DNA from: Aromatoleum evansii
GTDB lineage: Bacteria > Pseudomonadota > Gammaproteobacteria > Burkholderiales > Rhodocyclaceae
Direction: 5' to 3'
Length of the DNA stretch: 64,000 nt
NCBI RefSeq assembly: GCF_012910805.1
Contig: NZ_WTVK01000031.1
Location: 1-64,000 of the forward strand
The translations under genes and the position numbers were made by a program. Position 1 is the first letter of the stretch, and every line of letters begins with the position of its first letter. The notes beneath the pieces were generated by a model. That model was not told where the DNA came from. It made no database searches and was given only the letters and a program-made list of their open reading frames with translations. This document shows, piece after piece, positions 17,809 to 26,577 of the stretch.

Positions 17809-19035
17809 TCAGCCGGCGGCGCGGATCTTGTTGAGGTCGGGATCGTTCGGCGGGCTCATCACGCACCATGTCCCGGCCGGGTGGTAGATGTAGGGTACGC
17901 AGCGGTTGCAGTTGGTGCAGCCGGACTGCGTGGCACTGCCCTCGCGGTACTTGTTCACGAGCGCCGGGTCGTGGATCAGCGCGCGCGCCATGACGACGGC
18001 GTCGAAGCCCTCGCGCACCGCCTGTTCGGCGTTGGCGAGCGACTTGGCGCCGCCGAGGTAGCCCAGCGGCACGTCGACCGCAGCGCGGATGCGGCGCGAG
18101 TATTCGAGAAAGTACATCTCGCGGAACGCGATGCGGGGCACGCCGTGCTGCGACCACTTGAGCATCAGGCCGGTGATCGGGCTCGCCGCGAGCACCTTTC
18201 GCATCTCGTCCATGTCGTGGTTGCTGCCGAACATGAACCACCCGGACTCGACGTTGCGCCCGCCCGACAGCACCAGCATGTCGGCGCCGGCTGCCTGCAG
18301 CGCGCGGCCGGTGACGATGGCGTCCTCCACGGTGGCGCCGCCCTTCACGCCGTCGGCGACGTTGATCTTCGCGAGCACGGCCATGTCGCGGCCGACCGCT
18401 TCCTTGACGCGTGCGAGCACCGCAGCGGGGAAGCGGGCGCGGTTCTCGGCGCTGCCGCCGTAGGCGTCGCGGCGCCGGTTCGACAGCGGCGAGATGAACT
18501 GATTGAGCAGGTAGCCGTGGCCCATGTGCAGCTCGATGGCATCGAAGCCGGCATGCCGGCACAGCCGCGCGGCCTCGACGAACTGCTGCGTCACGCGCTC
18601 CATGTCCTCGGCCGTCATCGCGCGCTGGAACAGGTTGCCGCGCAGGAGCCCGGCCTTGTTGAAGCCCGACGACGCGCTCATCGTCGGTCCGCGCACCTTC
18701 AGCGACGTGACGAAGGAGCCGCCGTGAGTGAGCTGGTAGGAGATGGCTCCGCCCTCGGAGTGCACCGCGTCCGCGAGCACGCGCAGGTCGGGCAGGATCT
18801 CGGGGCGCAGCCACACCTGGTTCGGCAGCGTGCGGCCGACCTCGCTCACCGCGCCGTAGGCCACGGTCGTCAGGCCGACGCCGCCGGCGGCGAGGTCGCG
18901 GTGGTGCTTCACGAGCGCTCGGCTGGGCGCGCCGTCGACGACCATGCCCTCGTTCGCGCCGGCGCGGATGAAGCGGTTGCGGAGCCGCAGGGGCCCCAGT
19001 GTCAGCGGATCGAACGGCGATGCTGTTGGTGTCAT
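17809..19035 (-). CDS. NADH:flavin oxidoreductase / Old Yellow Enzyme family
   Basis: A 408-residue FMN TIM-barrel protein beginning MTPTASPFDPLTLGPLRLRN, with ELHMGHGYLLNQFISPLSNRR, the signature of the 2,4-dienoyl-CoA reductase/BaiCD group. It ends soon after a CTNCNRC...WC cluster that matches the [4Fe-4S] ligands of that group. The C-terminal FAD/NAD domains usually present in the long members (about 650 residues) are absent, so electrons must come from a partner. It precedes the delta4-(5alpha)-dehydrogenase by 43 bases and is probably co-transcribed with it. Reduction of a steroid enone or dienone, or the reverse, is a reasonable guess; the substrate is not determined. Confidence 0.75.
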   Translation of the reverse strand: MTPTASPFDPLTLGPLRLRNRFIRAGANEGMVVDGAPSRALVKHHRDLAAGGVGLTTVAYGAVSEVGRTLPNQVWLRPEILPDLRVLADAVHSEGGAISYQLTHGGSFVTSLKVRGPTMSASSGFNKAGLLRGNLFQRAMTAEDMERVTQQFVEAARLCRHAGFDAIELHMGHGYLLNQFISPLSNRRRDAYGGSAENRARFPAAVLARVKEAVGRDMAVLAKINVADGVKGGATVEDAIVTGRALQAAGADMLVLSGGRNVESGWFMFGSNHDMDEMRKVLAASPITGLMLKWSQHGVPRIAFREMYFLEYSRRIRAAVDVPLGYLGGAKSLANAEQAVREGFDAVVMARALIHDPALVNKYREGSATQSGCTNCNRCVPYIYHPAGTWCVMSPPNDPDLNKIRAAG

Positions 19036-19154
19036 CGCATGTCCCTCGTCGTGGCTGCGGCCACCCGGAGGCGGCCGCATGAAGAGCGGAATGCCGCGCG
19101 GGGCATCCTCCGGGCCCGCCGACCCGGACTCGCCCACGCGCGACACGGGGCCGA

Positions 19155-20531
19155 TCACAGACCCATGCGCCGGGCCGCCTCCGGCCCGAACATCTGCGGC
19201 GTTATCTTGTTCTCGTTGAGCTTGTAGGCCGACGGCTGCTCGTTGATGAGGTTGAACGCTAGATAGGTGCCGGCGTTGAGGTCGTGGTAGAAGCCGACCC
19301 CCGCCTGCCAGGTCTGCATCTCGTAGGCGTAGAAGTGGTTCAGCATCGAGGTTCGCCACATTTCGCCGCGCACGTCGTAGTTGTCCGCCATGATGGGGAA
19401 CAGCGTGTCCTCGTCGATGAACATCACGCGCCGGCCGTACAGGTGACGGAAGCCTTCCTTGAGCTTGCCTTCCAGCACCCACACGCGATGCAGCTCGTAG
19501 CGCATGAACTCGGGATTGGCGTGCCCGGGCGTCACCAGCTCCGCGTACTTGATCTTCGGCGAATGCACCTTGTAGGCGTTGTAGGGGATGTAGATCTCCT
19601 TCTTGCCGACGATCGTCCAGTCGTAGCGCTCGGGCGAGCCGTTGAAGATGCGCACCTCGTCGACCGTGATGGAGCCGCCGGTGCCGGGGAAGGCCATGTC
19701 GTAGCCGTAGCCGGGCGACTGCCGCACGCGCCGCGTGCCGGGATCGAAGCGCCAGCTCTGGCGCGGGTTCTGCGCGAAGTTGAAGAACTCCATGCCGGTG
19801 TTGATCTCGCCCTTGTCGCGCTCGGGCAGCAGCGTCTCGTTGAGGTAGTACGAGGACTGCCCTTCGGTCTTGTGCCGCACGCCCGGCTCGTTCGCCGCAC
19901 CGAGGTTGCGCGACTTCACGCGCCCCCAGTTGATCGCGCCGCTGGCGAGCACGTAGGCGTTGTCCGAGACGAGCTCCTCGGTGTAGGCGCGATACGGGAT
20001 GATCGCGTTCCACAGCAGTTCGAGGCCGGTCTTCGGGAAGGGGAAGATCGGCCCGCCGGTCACGCCCATCACGCCTTCGCCGTTATTCAACAGTTCGGCC
20101 TGGGCGGCGTTCTCCTTCGCCGTCTGGCACACCGAATCGGGGAAGCGGAAATCGCGGTGCGACGGGTAGACCGGCATGCGGAAGGTCTGCGGATACTTCT
20201 TGAACAATGCCTTCTGCCCGTCGGACAGCCGCGCCGCGTACTGCTCCATGTTGGCGGCGGTGATCACGAACAGCGGTTTCTCGTCGGGATAGGTGTCGAG
20301 CGGATGGTTGCCGGTGCCCTTGAAGGGCACGTGCGGCGGCGCGCCCAGCCACTTGCCGGAATACTCGGGAATGCTCCCGTCCTTGTTGCCGGCCTTTTCC
20401 GCGCCGATGCAGGTGAGATCCTTGCCCAGGCGCGCGATCTCCTCGGGCGATCCCTTCGCCACGGCCATCGACGGAAACGTCTGCGCTGCCGCCACGAACG
20501 TGAGCAGCAGTCCGCACAATTTCATCTTCAT
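19155..20531 (-). CDS. DUF1329 family exported protein (second copy)
   Basis: A 458-residue DUF1329 protein with a signal peptide (MKMKLCGLLLTFVAAAQTFPSMAVA). It shares with the copy at 2727-4028 the family's WRFDPGTRRVRQSPGYGYD-type core and the acidic IDEDTLFPI region. The ATG at 20531 has AAGGA seven bases upstream. It lies 29 bases after the DUF1302 gene, reproducing the pairing of the first envelope operon, but no RND or YCF48 gene is attached here. The second RND and YCF48 copies are far away at 60609 and 33119. Probable role: periplasmic or outer-membrane handling of a hydrophobic substrate. Confidence 0.85.
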   Translation of the reverse strand: MKMKLCGLLLTFVAAAQTFPSMAVAKGSPEEIARLGKDLTCIGAEKAGNKDGSIPEYSGKWLGAPPHVPFKGTGNHPLDTYPDEKPLFVITAANMEQYAARLSDGQKALFKKYPQTFRMPVYPSHRDFRFPDSVCQTAKENAAQAELLNNGEGVMGVTGGPIFPFPKTGLELLWNAIIPYRAYTEELVSDNAYVLASGAINWGRVKSRNLGAANEPGVRHKTEGQSSYYLNETLLPERDKGEINTGMEFFNFAQNPRQSWRFDPGTRRVRQSPGYGYDMAFPGTGGSITVDEVRIFNGSPERYDWTIVGKKEIYIPYNAYKVHSPKIKYAELVTPGHANPEFMRYELHRVWVLEGKLKEGFRHLYGRRVMFIDEDTLFPIMADNYDVRGEMWRTSMLNHFYAYEMQTWQAGVGFYHDLNAGTYLAFNLINEQPSAYKLNENKITPQMFGPEAARRMGL

Positions 20532-20560
20532 GAACAGATCCTTTTTCGGCTTGAACGCAA

Positions 20561-22234
20561 TCAGAAGGTGTATTTGGCGCTGAGCGACACGTAGTCGCGG
20601 TCGGTCATCGTCCGGCCATTGGCCAGATCGGGCGAACCGAGGAAGGCGACGTAGGTCAGGCCGACCGTGAAGTTGCCGAGGCGCTTGAAGTCGGCGCCGA
20701 GCGTGAGCCGACGGTCGTCCTTGCCCATGCCGGAGAGCGAGCTGCCATCGACGTTCTGCGTCCAGATGGCCTTCGTCGACAGGTCCCAACCGTCGAGCAC
20801 GTTCGGATAGTCGAAGATCGCGCCCAGGCCCAGCAGCGTCGAGGCCTTCGTCTGCGTGTCGTAGGTGAAGTCCTTGAAGGTGCCGTTCTGGCCCGGCAGG
20901 CCGCCGGTGATCGTGAGCTTGTCGACGCCTTCGATGCGCTGATGCACCACTTCGCCCATCAGCGTCGTCTGGTGCGCGAGCTTCGACGGGCCGAGGATGT
21001 AGAGGAAATTGAGGTTGCCCTGCGTGAGTTGGCCGCGCGCGGGCGCGCCGTTCGAAAGATAGACCGGGGCGCCGTCGCGGTAGCTGACCTCCGCGCCGAT
21101 CTGCACGGCATCGCCGATCTTGGTGCTGAGGCTCACACCGGTGAGCTTGATGTCATCGAAGTAGGCGAGCTTGTAGTATGGCGCGCTCGCCGGCGAGGCC
21201 TTGCGACCGAAGCGCCCGAACGAGGAGTACTGCGTCGTGCCGGTGAAGTCGAAGAACATCGCGCCGATGCGGTCATGGTAGCGATAGTGGTAGAGGCCGA
21301 TTTCGGTCGTCTCGCCCAGCCGGAAGCGCGACCCGAGGCCCCACTGGCCGGTGTCGCGCGGTTTGATCTCGCCGGCGAAATTGGCGACGCGGAACGTGTG
21401 GTCGGGCAGCGTGTCGATGACGCCCGGCGCCAGGCGGAAGAACTGTGCGCCCGGCCCGAAATAGTCGCTGCCGAAGTAATCGCCCACCGGATTGAGCTGG
21501 GTCTCTTCCCACTTGTACTGGTAGTAGCCGGCCAGTGTCAGCCACGGATTCAGCGTGAGGGACGCCGACACCTGGCCGACGGGCAGATAGCCTTCCTTCG
21601 CCTCCGTGCCGGGCACGTTGAACTTCGTTGCGTCCACCGGCGACTGACCCTGGCTGATGTTCGGCCAGAACAGGCTTTCGCCCCAAGCCAGCACATGGCG
21701 ACCCGCCTTCAGCGACAGGAACTGCTCGTCGCCCAGCATCCAGTTGCCATAGGCGAAGGCGTCGAGGATGCGCGAGTTCTTGCCGCTGAGCTGGCGCGTG
21801 CGGCTCGTGAATTCGTCATGGTCGCCGGTCTTGTTGACGGTGAGCGGCGAGTCGTTGTCGTTGGAGGACCGATAGGCCCAGTCGTAGAAGCTGCTCGCGC
21901 GCAGCATCGCACCGACGTTGTCGTGCTTGAGCCGGACTTCGGCCAGCGCATTGGCGCGATTCGTGAACAGCGAGCCGCGCTTGAAATTGCGCGTGCCGTC
22001 GTCGCTGTTGAGGTCGTTCAGGTATTCGCGTGCTGCCTTTTCGGTACGCGTCGACGCGGTGTAGGACAGCGTCAGCGAGTAATCGAGCGTCGTGTCCGGG
22101 CCCAGTTGCACCGTCGGCGCCGCGTGCAGCCCGGCACTCGCAAACGCCATCCACAAGGGCGAAAGCGTCCATGCAAGCGGGCGCCTGCGCTTTCCGACCC
22201 CATTTCCGTACCTCTCAAGCTGTGATGCAAGCAT
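20561..22234 (-). CDS. DUF1302 family outer-membrane protein (second copy)
   Basis: A 557-residue outer-membrane protein of DUF1302. After an N-terminal basic/hydrophobic export segment ending near GLHA it is a run of amphipathic beta-strands, closing with DYVSLSAKYTF, a canonical terminal strand with C-terminal Phe. The start at 22234 (MLASQLERYGNGVGKRRRP) is the first ATG that leaves room for the signal; a later start is possible. It heads a two-gene unit with DUF1329. A weak match to the window-wide regulatory element lies about 120 bases upstream at 22356-22375. It would be the outer-membrane entry or exit point of the second envelope set. Confidence 0.82.
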   Translation of the reverse strand: MLASQLERYGNGVGKRRRPLAWTLSPLWMAFASAGLHAAPTVQLGPDTTLDYSLTLSYTASTRTEKAAREYLNDLNSDDGTRNFKRGSLFTNRANALAEVRLKHDNVGAMLRASSFYDWAYRSSNDNDSPLTVNKTGDHDEFTSRTRQLSGKNSRILDAFAYGNWMLGDEQFLSLKAGRHVLAWGESLFWPNISQGQSPVDATKFNVPGTEAKEGYLPVGQVSASLTLNPWLTLAGYYQYKWEETQLNPVGDYFGSDYFGPGAQFFRLAPGVIDTLPDHTFRVANFAGEIKPRDTGQWGLGSRFRLGETTEIGLYHYRYHDRIGAMFFDFTGTTQYSSFGRFGRKASPASAPYYKLAYFDDIKLTGVSLSTKIGDAVQIGAEVSYRDGAPVYLSNGAPARGQLTQGNLNFLYILGPSKLAHQTTLMGEVVHQRIEGVDKLTITGGLPGQNGTFKDFTYDTQTKASTLLGLGAIFDYPNVLDGWDLSTKAIWTQNVDGSSLSGMGKDDRRLTLGADFKRLGNFTVGLTYVAFLGSPDLANGRTMTDRDYVSLSAKYTF

Positions 22235-22355
22235 CCTGTCTCCCTCACGATGTGAGCTCGTTTCGGTTGTCCCCGTCGGGGGCCGAGTCGGCCTGTTGCC
22301 TGTTATTGGAATCACCCTGCGGCACGGAGATGCTCGCACCTCGCCCTTGGCGCGA

Positions 22356-22375
22356 CATCACTAAAACGAACTATG
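22356..22375 (-). promoter_or_regulatory. Weak copy of the steroid-regulon element
   Basis: Gene-ward reading CATAGTTC-GTTT-TAGTGATG, 121 bases before the DUF1302 start. Only about half of the consensus TTAGTCC-N4-GGACGATG is kept, so this is the least certain member of the set. Confidence 0.25.
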
Positions 22376-22447
22376 GAAAGGCGTGCCGGCAGCGGCGCTG
22401 CGGCCCTTTCCGCCCCCTCCCGGCTATCCCATCCCCCGCATGTCCGC

Positions 22448-22465
22448 ATCACCGGAATCGGTGAT
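22448..22465. promoter_or_regulatory. Palindrome upstream of the Oah-type hydrolase gene
   Basis: A perfect 7-4-7 inverted repeat, ATCACCG-GAAT-CGGTGAT, lies about 125 bases upstream of the GTG of the hydrolase gene in a 355-base gene-free stretch (22235-22589). It has no T tract and is not at a transcript end, so a repressor or activator site is more likely than a terminator. Confidence 0.4.
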
Positions 22466-22589
22466 TCGCGCGCGGCATCGTGCCTGTACGGTCGAGGCGC
22501 AATCAAAGATCGAAAACAGATTGTTGGATCGACATCACTGCAATGTGTTGCCGGACATCCTTCCGGCACACCCATACACGGAGACCGAC

Positions 22590-23717
22590 GTGAGCCTGGA
22601 TTTTCTGAAACGTGACAACGAGCTGAAGAATCACGCCCTGATGGAGAACGAACACCTCGGGGCGTCCGCGCCATCGGTCATCTACGAGAAGCGCCCGGTC
22701 CTCGACCCTGCCGGAAAGCCCGTAGACGACCTCTATTCAGCCTGGATCACCCTCAACAACCCGGCGCAATACAACTCCTACACGACCGAGATGGTGAAGG
22801 GGGTCATCGAGGCCTTCCAGAAGGCCTCGTCCGACCGCAGCGTCGTTGCAGCGGTGTTCACGGCAGTCGGCGAAAAGGCATGGTGCAGCGGGGGAAACAC
22901 GGCCGAATACGCGTCCTACTACTCCCGTCGGCCCCAGGAATACGGCGACTACATCGACCTCTTCATCGGCATGGTCGACGGCATCCTCAACTGCAAGAAG
23001 CCGGTGATCTGCCGCGTGAACGGCATGCGCGTGGCGGGTGGCCAGGAAATCGGGATGGCGACCGACATCACGATCTCGTCCGACATGGCGGTGTATGGTC
23101 AGGCGGGCCCGAAGCACGGGAGCGCGCCGGTGGGCGGCTCGACGGATTTCCTGCCGTGGTTCCTGTCAATGGAAGACGCGATCTACAACTGCGTGTCGTG
23201 CGAGCTGTGGAGCGCGTACAAGATGAAGTACAAGGGCATGATCTCGAAGGTCCTGCCGGTGCTGAAGAAGAACGGCGAGTGGATCCCCAATCCGAAGGTG
23301 CGGACCGATACCTGGTCCGAGTTGGGGCAAATCGTGTACGGCGAGATGGTTCAGGGGGCGGCGGCGACGGAGGCCGATGCGCTGATCGCGCAATGCGAAG
23401 TGGATTTCGAGCTGCTCGACAAGGAAGTGAATGCGCTGATCTGGCGCTTCACGAACCTCTTCCCCAACTGCCTGATGAACTCCATCGACGCGATCCGGGG
23501 CAAGAAGAAGTTCTTCTGGGACCAGCAGAAGGCCGCGCAGCGCCACTGGCTCGCCGCGAACATGAACAACGAGGCCTGGCTGGGCTTCAACGCCTTCGAG
23601 TCGCGCAAGATCACGGGCAAGGACACGGTTGATTTCGTGAAGTACCGCCAGCTGCTCGCGAAGGGCGCGCAGATCGACGAGCACTTTGCCGAGCAGGTGC
23701 TGGCCGCTCCCCGCTGA
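22590..23717 (+). CDS. oah: 6-Oxocyclohex-1-ene-1-carbonyl-CoA hydrolase-like ring-cleaving enzyme
   Basis: A 375-residue crotonase-superfamily protein with strong resemblance to Oah/BamA of anaerobic benzoyl-CoA degraders: LYSAWITLNNPAQYNSYTTE near the N-terminus, then CSGGNTAEYASYY, GGQEIGMATDITIS and GQAGPKHGSAPVGG. These regions form the CoA pocket and active site in that family. The known enzyme hydrolyses the C-C bond of a cyclic beta-oxo-enoyl-CoA to give 3-hydroxypimelyl-CoA. The GTG at 22590 with GGAG six bases upstream is preferred because it gives MSLDFLKRDNEL. No benzoyl-CoA reductase or other bam gene is near. In a steroid cluster it may act on a six-membered-ring CoA intermediate, or be a displaced bam gene. 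Confidence 0.8.
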   Translation: MSLDFLKRDNELKNHALMENEHLGASAPSVIYEKRPVLDPAGKPVDDLYSAWITLNNPAQYNSYTTEMVKGVIEAFQKASSDRSVVAAVFTAVGEKAWCSGGNTAEYASYYSRRPQEYGDYIDLFIGMVDGILNCKKPVICRVNGMRVAGGQEIGMATDITISSDMAVYGQAGPKHGSAPVGGSTDFLPWFLSMEDAIYNCVSCELWSAYKMKYKGMISKVLPVLKKNGEWIPNPKVRTDTWSELGQIVYGEMVQGAAATEADALIAQCEVDFELLDKEVNALIWRFTNLFPNCLMNSIDAIRGKKKFFWDQQKAAQRHWLAANMNNEAWLGFNAFESRKITGKDTVDFVKYRQLLAKGAQIDEHFAEQVLAAPR

Positions 23718-23739
23718 GCGATGCCTTTGGCGCCTGCTT

Positions 23740-23782
23740 GCTCGGGCGCCGGTGGAGCCGAGTGGCCCACCGGCGCCCGAGC
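23740..23782. terminator. 16-bp perfect hairpin between convergent genes
   Basis: GCTCGGGCGCCGGTGG at 23740-23755 pairs perfectly with 23767-23782 around an 11-base loop, between the stops of the hydrolase (plus) and ETF-QO (minus) genes. No T tract follows on either strand, so it may work as a transcription roadblock or mRNA 3' stabiliser rather than a classical terminator. Confidence 0.55.
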
Positions 23783-23876
23783 GGTGTAAAAAACGATGGT
23801 GTCACGCAATAGGGAGAGGAGGAGAGCGTCGAAAACCCCAAAAGCGTTCGGTGCGACACCACCGGAAAACTGTCGG

Positions 23877-25520
23877 CTACATCCCTTGGTAGATCGGCCC
23901 CTCGCCGCCCTGCGGCACCACCCAGCTGATGTTTTGCGTCGGGTCCTTGATGTCGCAGGTCTTGCAGTGCACGCAGTTCTGCGCGTTGATCTGCAGACGC
24001 GGACCGGCTTCCTCGCGCACGATCTCGTACACGCCGGCCGGGCAGTAGCGCTGCTCGGGGGCGTCGTACTTCGCGAGGTTCACCGCGATCGGCACCGACG
24101 CATCCTTCAGCTGCAGGTGGCAGGGCTGGTCTTCCTCGTGGTTGGTGTTCGACAGGAACACCGACGACAGGCGATCGAAGGTCAGCACGCCATCGGGCTT
24201 CGGGTAGTCGATCTTTGGGCATTCGGAGGCGAGCTTGAGCTTGTCGTGATCCGAGCTGTTGTGCAGCGTCCACGGGGCCTTGCCGCCTAGGAGCTTCTGG
24301 TCGATGCCGAAGAGCAGCGACCCCATCCACAGGCCCTTCTTCATGTAGGGCTTGAAGTTGCGCGTCTTGTGCAGTTCCTCGTGCAGCCAGCTCGACTTGA
24401 AGGCTTCCGGGAAGGCGACGAGTTCATCGCGCTGGCGCTCGGCGCCCACCGCCTCGAACGCGGCTTCGGCGGCGAGCATGCCGCTCTTGATCGCGGCGTG
24501 GCTGCCCTTGATGCGTGCGGCATTGAGGAAGCCCGCGTCGTCACCGATGAGCGCGCCGCCCGGGAACACGAGTTTGGGCTGGCTCTGCAGGCCGCCCGCG
24601 GCAATCGCGCGCGCGCCATACGCGAGACGCTTGCCGCCTTCGAGATATTTGCGGATCTCGGGGTGGGTCTTGTAGCGCTGGAACTCCTCGAACGGCGACA
24701 GGTGCGGGTTGGTGTAGTTGAGGCCCACGACGTAGCCGATCGCGACGAGGTTGTCCTCGAGGTGATAGACGAAGCCGCCGCCGTAGGTGTCGGAGGGCAG
24801 CGGCCAGCCGGTGGTGTGCACGACGAGCCCCTTCTCGTGGCGCTCGGCCGGTACTTCCCACAGCTCTTTCAGGCCGATGCCGTAGGTTTGCGGATCGACG
24901 CCGTCGCGCAGGTTGAATTTTCCTTCGAGCTGCTTGCCCAGGTGTCCACGACAGCCTTCGGCAAACAAGGTGTATTTCGCATGCAACTCCATGCCCGGCT
25001 GGTAAGCGGGGCCCTGCTCGCCTTTGCGCGTGACGCCCATGTCGCCGGTCGCAACGCCCTTCACCGCACCGTTCTCGTCGAAGAGGATCTCGGCGCCGGC
25101 AAAACCGGGATAGACCTCGACGCCCAGCGCTTCGGCCTGTTCGCCGAGCCACTTCGCGACGTTGCCCAGGCGCACGATGTAGTTGCCGTGGTTCAGGAAA
25201 CAGTCCGGCAGCAGGCCGTTGGGGACCTTGCGCCCGCCCGTCTCGTTGAGGAAGATCACGCGATCTTCGGTGACCGCGGTGGTCACCGGCGCGCCCTGTT
25301 CCTTCCAGTCGGGGATCAATTCGTTCAGCGCGCGCGGATCCATCACCGCGCCCGAGAGGATGTGCGCGCCGATCTCGGCGGCCTTCTCGATCAGGCACAC
25401 CGCCAGTTCCGTGCCCTTCTCGTTGGCCAACTGCTTGAGCCGGATCGCCGCGGCCAGCCCCGCGGGGCCTCCGCCGACGATCAGGACGTCGAATTCCATC
25501 GATTCGCGTTCGTTGCTCAT
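23877..25520 (-). CDS. Electron-transfer-flavoprotein:ubiquinone oxidoreductase
   Basis: A 547-residue ETF-QO of normal length. The N-terminal FDVLIVGGGPAGLAAAIRL binds FAD. The middle has the membrane-surface ubiquinone region, and the C-terminus has the [4Fe-4S] ligands CPAGVYEI...NCVHCKTCDIKDPTQNI. It takes electrons from reduced ETF and delivers them to the quinone pool at the inner membrane. It lies 17 bases behind an SDR gene in one transcript preceded by the element at 26450-26469. With EtfAB close by and two acyl-CoA dehydrogenases in the window, it closes the electron path for steroid-ring and side-chain beta-oxidation. Confidence 0.93.
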   Translation of the reverse strand: MSNERESMEFDVLIVGGGPAGLAAAIRLKQLANEKGTELAVCLIEKAAEIGAHILSGAVMDPRALNELIPDWKEQGAPVTTAVTEDRVIFLNETGGRKVPNGLLPDCFLNHGNYIVRLGNVAKWLGEQAEALGVEVYPGFAGAEILFDENGAVKGVATGDMGVTRKGEQGPAYQPGMELHAKYTLFAEGCRGHLGKQLEGKFNLRDGVDPQTYGIGLKELWEVPAERHEKGLVVHTTGWPLPSDTYGGGFVYHLEDNLVAIGYVVGLNYTNPHLSPFEEFQRYKTHPEIRKYLEGGKRLAYGARAIAAGGLQSQPKLVFPGGALIGDDAGFLNAARIKGSHAAIKSGMLAAEAAFEAVGAERQRDELVAFPEAFKSSWLHEELHKTRNFKPYMKKGLWMGSLLFGIDQKLLGGKAPWTLHNSSDHDKLKLASECPKIDYPKPDGVLTFDRLSSVFLSNTNHEEDQPCHLQLKDASVPIAVNLAKYDAPEQRYCPAGVYEIVREEAGPRLQINAQNCVHCKTCDIKDPTQNISWVVPQGGEGPIYQGM

Positions 25521-25537
25521 GGCTTACGTGGTTCCGC

Positions 25538-26392
25538 TCAGGACGCGGCTGGGCCCGCGTGGCGCCAGTCGGGGACGATGCCGTGTTCGAGCGCGAAGGG
25601 CTGGGCGTTGATCGTGCGTTTCTGGAATTGCGCCGCATCGTCAGCGGTCGCGAGCCATAGCAGGACGGCAGCCGGGACTTCCGGCGGTGCCGATCCGTTT
25701 CGCAGCGCGATCACGCCTTTCTCGCCGATCGTGACCTTCAGCGCGTCTGTGGTCACGACGCCGGGATTGACCGTGAAGGCGCGGATACCCTTTTCACCCA
25801 GTTCGACCGACAGGATGCCCGACAGCCGCGACACCGCAGCCTTGCCTGCGCCGTAGGCGTAGCCCCAGCCGCCCCGCCCCGCGGGGACGGGCGGATCGCT
25901 TTCGCCGGCGCTCGAGGTGATGTTGATCACGACGCCCTCGCCCTGCGCGAGCATCGCCGGCAGCACGCAGCGCGTGAGCAGGAAGGGCGCCATTATGTAG
26001 CCCTGGAACACGCGCTGCAGCGTCGCGGGCTCCAGATCGAGGAAGGGCAGGTTGAGGTCGCTGCCCTGGTAGACGGCGTTGTTGACCAGCACGTCGATGC
26101 GGCCGAATTCGCGCAGCACCGCTTCGCCGGCGGCCTGCACCGACGCGTCGTCGAGCAGATCCATGCGGATCGCGAGCGCCTTGCGGCCGAGACTGCGAAT
26201 GGCGGCGGCGGTTTCCGCGAGGCTCCCGGGCAAGGGGCTCCCGTCCGCCTTGTGCAGGGCGTGCTCATGGGTCTCGCCCTCCTCCATCGTGCGCGCACTG
26301 ATGGCGACATCGAAACCGGCGCGCGCGAAGGCAATGGCCGTCTCGCGCCCGATGCCGCGGCTGGCTCCCGTCACGAATGCGACTTTCTGCAT
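25538..26392 (-). CDS. Short-chain dehydrogenase/reductase
   Basis: A 284-residue SDR: nucleotide-binding TGASRGIG near residue 9, an NNAVYQG variant of the NNAG motif, a serine-rich ITSSAGES strand and the catalytic YAYGAGK (YxxxK). An insert after the second strand (TMEEGETHEHALHKADGSPL) makes it longer than minimal SDRs and resembles hydroxysteroid-dehydrogenase-like (HSDL2-type) or Rv3549c-type members. The start at 26392 (MQKVAFVTGAS) is clear. It is first in an operon with ETF-QO, 57 bases downstream of a regulatory element. A hydroxy-steroid or hydroxyacyl-CoA substrate is likely but unspecified. Confidence 0.75.
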   Translation of the reverse strand: MQKVAFVTGASRGIGRETAIAFARAGFDVAISARTMEEGETHEHALHKADGSPLPGSLAETAAAIRSLGRKALAIRMDLLDDASVQAAGEAVLREFGRIDVLVNNAVYQGSDLNLPFLDLEPATLQRVFQGYIMAPFLLTRCVLPAMLAQGEGVVINITSSAGESDPPVPAGRGGWGYAYGAGKAAVSRLSGILSVELGEKGIRAFTVNPGVVTTDALKVTIGEKGVIALRNGSAPPEVPAAVLLWLATADDAAQFQKRTINAQPFALEHGIVPDWRHAGPAAS

Positions 26393-26449
26393 GGAATCCT
26401 CGACGATCGACTGTGTTGAGTGGATATTCGGCTGTTTGACGCGGCGCCG

Positions 26450-26469
26450 CATCGTCCATTCAGATCATG
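26450..26469 (-). promoter_or_regulatory. Steroid-regulon element, SDR/ETF-QO operon
   Basis: Gene-ward CATGATCT-GAAT-GGACGATG. The proximal half is an exact GGACGATG; the distal half is degenerate. It is 57 bases before the SDR start, the closest of the set. Confidence 0.5.
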
Positions 26470-26516
26470 TCCGGCGCATTTACCGACGGCGAGCAGTCCC
26501 GGCCGGAAAATGACGC

Positions 26517-26547
26517 GGGGGCCCGCTCGGCGTCGCGAGGGGCCCCC
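26517..26547 (-). terminator. GC-rich hairpin after the LuxR-type regulator gene
   Basis: GGGGGCCC at 26517-26524 pairs with GGGCCCCC at 26540-26547, extended inside by CTCG/CGAG. On the minus strand it lies about 30 bases past the regulator's stop and is followed by CATTTTCC. A terminator is likely, though the T tract is weak. Confidence 0.5.
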
Positions 26548-26577
26548 GGTGACGATGCTGCCTGCGCAGCGCAGGCT

